DNA of 6,037 nucleotides from Deltaproteobacteria bacterium. Its GTDB lineage: Bacteria > Desulfobacterota > SM23-61. The notes under the pieces are model-generated. The model searched no databases. It saw only the letters and a list, made by a program, of their open reading frames with translations, and had not been told where the DNA came from. Shown here piece after piece: positions 5,809 through 6,037 of this stretch. The number at the start of each line of letters is the position of its first letter. Positions within the stretch are counted from its first letter, which is position 1. The DNA is taken from contig JAOUFX010000218.1 of assembly GCA_029857975.1 (NCBI GenBank), forward strand, positions 1-6,037, written 5' to 3'. The position numbers were made by a program, and so were the translations under genes.

Positions 5809-6037
5809 TCAAACACAACCCGTGGGTTTAGCGAGGCCGGCCAATTTGCAGGCCCCCTTGGCAGGTCCTGAAGGAAAGAGCTGGTAGATTTTCTTTAAGT
5901 CAAACCCCGTTTCTTTACAAAGCTTGCGAATCATCGGCGCGATGCCGAACTGTTGGTAATAATTTCTCAGGTAATTGATGACTTTCCAATGCTCTTCCGA
6001 GAGCGAACCCTCAATTCCTTCTTCCTTGGCGTAACCC
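5809..6037 (-). CDS. dsrC: DsrC, sulfur-carrier protein (partial, N-terminus outside the window)
   Basis: The last 75 codons and the TGA stop of dsrC; the 5' part lies beyond the window edge, where one base of an incomplete codon remains. DsrC is a small cytoplasmic protein whose flexible C-terminal arm carries sulfite-derived sulfur from DsrAB as a trisulfide, to be reduced by DsrMKJOP. The visible part has WKVINYLRNYYQQFGIAPM, then GFDLKKIYQLFPSGPAKGAC and KLAGLAKPTGCV at the C-terminus. Both redox cysteines are present: the penultimate residue and another separated from it by ten residues (CX10C), which marks true DsrC rather than TusE or RspA-type homologues lacking one cysteine. The full protein is normally about 105-115 residues, so roughly 30-40 are missing. 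It was not listed as a long ORF because it is truncated here, but the match is unambiguous. Confidence 0.96.
   Translation of the reverse strand, partial: GYAKEEGIEGSLSEEHWKVINYLRNYYQQFGIAPMIRKLCKETGFDLKKIYQLFPSGPAKGACKLAGLAKPTGCV

Noticed and set aside
5506..5887. Overlapping plus-strand frames across the dsrC to RsbRD spacer (5506-5742 and 5684-5887).
   Set aside because: They overlap the ends of real minus-strand genes and the hairpin, overlap each other, and have low-complexity translations unlike a protein family.
1..6037. CRISPR arrays, tRNA or rRNA genes, insertion sequences or integration sites.
   Set aside because: No repeated units, cloverleaf-like segments, transposase sequence or terminal inverted repeats were seen; the window is filled by one compact respiratory gene cluster.

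Overview
This window carries seven genes, all on the minus strand, so transcription runs from high to low coordinates. It is a dissimilatory sulfur metabolism locus of the kind found in sulfate-reducing bacteria. In transcription order it holds: the C-terminal 75 codons of dsrC (cut by the window edge at 6037); a short spacer of about 260 bases with a perfect hairpin and a doubtful small ORF; a gene for a stand-alone RsbRD N-terminal-type domain protein; then the complete dsrM, dsrK, dsrJ, dsrO and dsrP, encoding all five subunits of the membrane complex DsrMKJOP. After the dsrP stop only 38 bases remain.

The genes form one functional pathway. In sulfate and sulfite reduction, DsrC receives sulfite sulfur from the DsrAB sulfite reductase as a trisulfide between its two C-terminal cysteines. 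DsrMKJOP is thought to reduce this trisulfide using electrons from the membrane quinone pool and/or periplasmic donors. DsrK (cytoplasmic, HdrD-like) is the presumed DsrC-reducing subunit. DsrM is the haem b membrane anchor, DsrP the NrfD-like quinone-interacting membrane subunit, and DsrO and DsrJ the periplasmic Fe-S and triheme c subunits. The two conserved DsrC cysteines, the DsrK cysteine sets, the DsrO twin-arginine signal and the three DsrJ haem motifs are all intact.

From dsrM to dsrP the genes are packed tightly (2-nt gap, 8-bp overlap, 4-bp ATGA overlap, 7-nt gap), with Shine-Dalgarno sequences lying inside the preceding genes. This suggests translational coupling and a fixed subunit ratio.

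The sequences resemble the Desulfobacterota (former Deltaproteobacteria) versions most, especially DsrM and DsrK, and the RsbRD-type leader gene points the same way. This is judged from memory of the families, and the genus cannot be told from the window. dsrAB, dsrD, sat and apr are not in view. The system itself is known. The less understood parts are the RsbRD-type protein, the dsrC-proximal hairpin and the possible 58-residue ORF between them.
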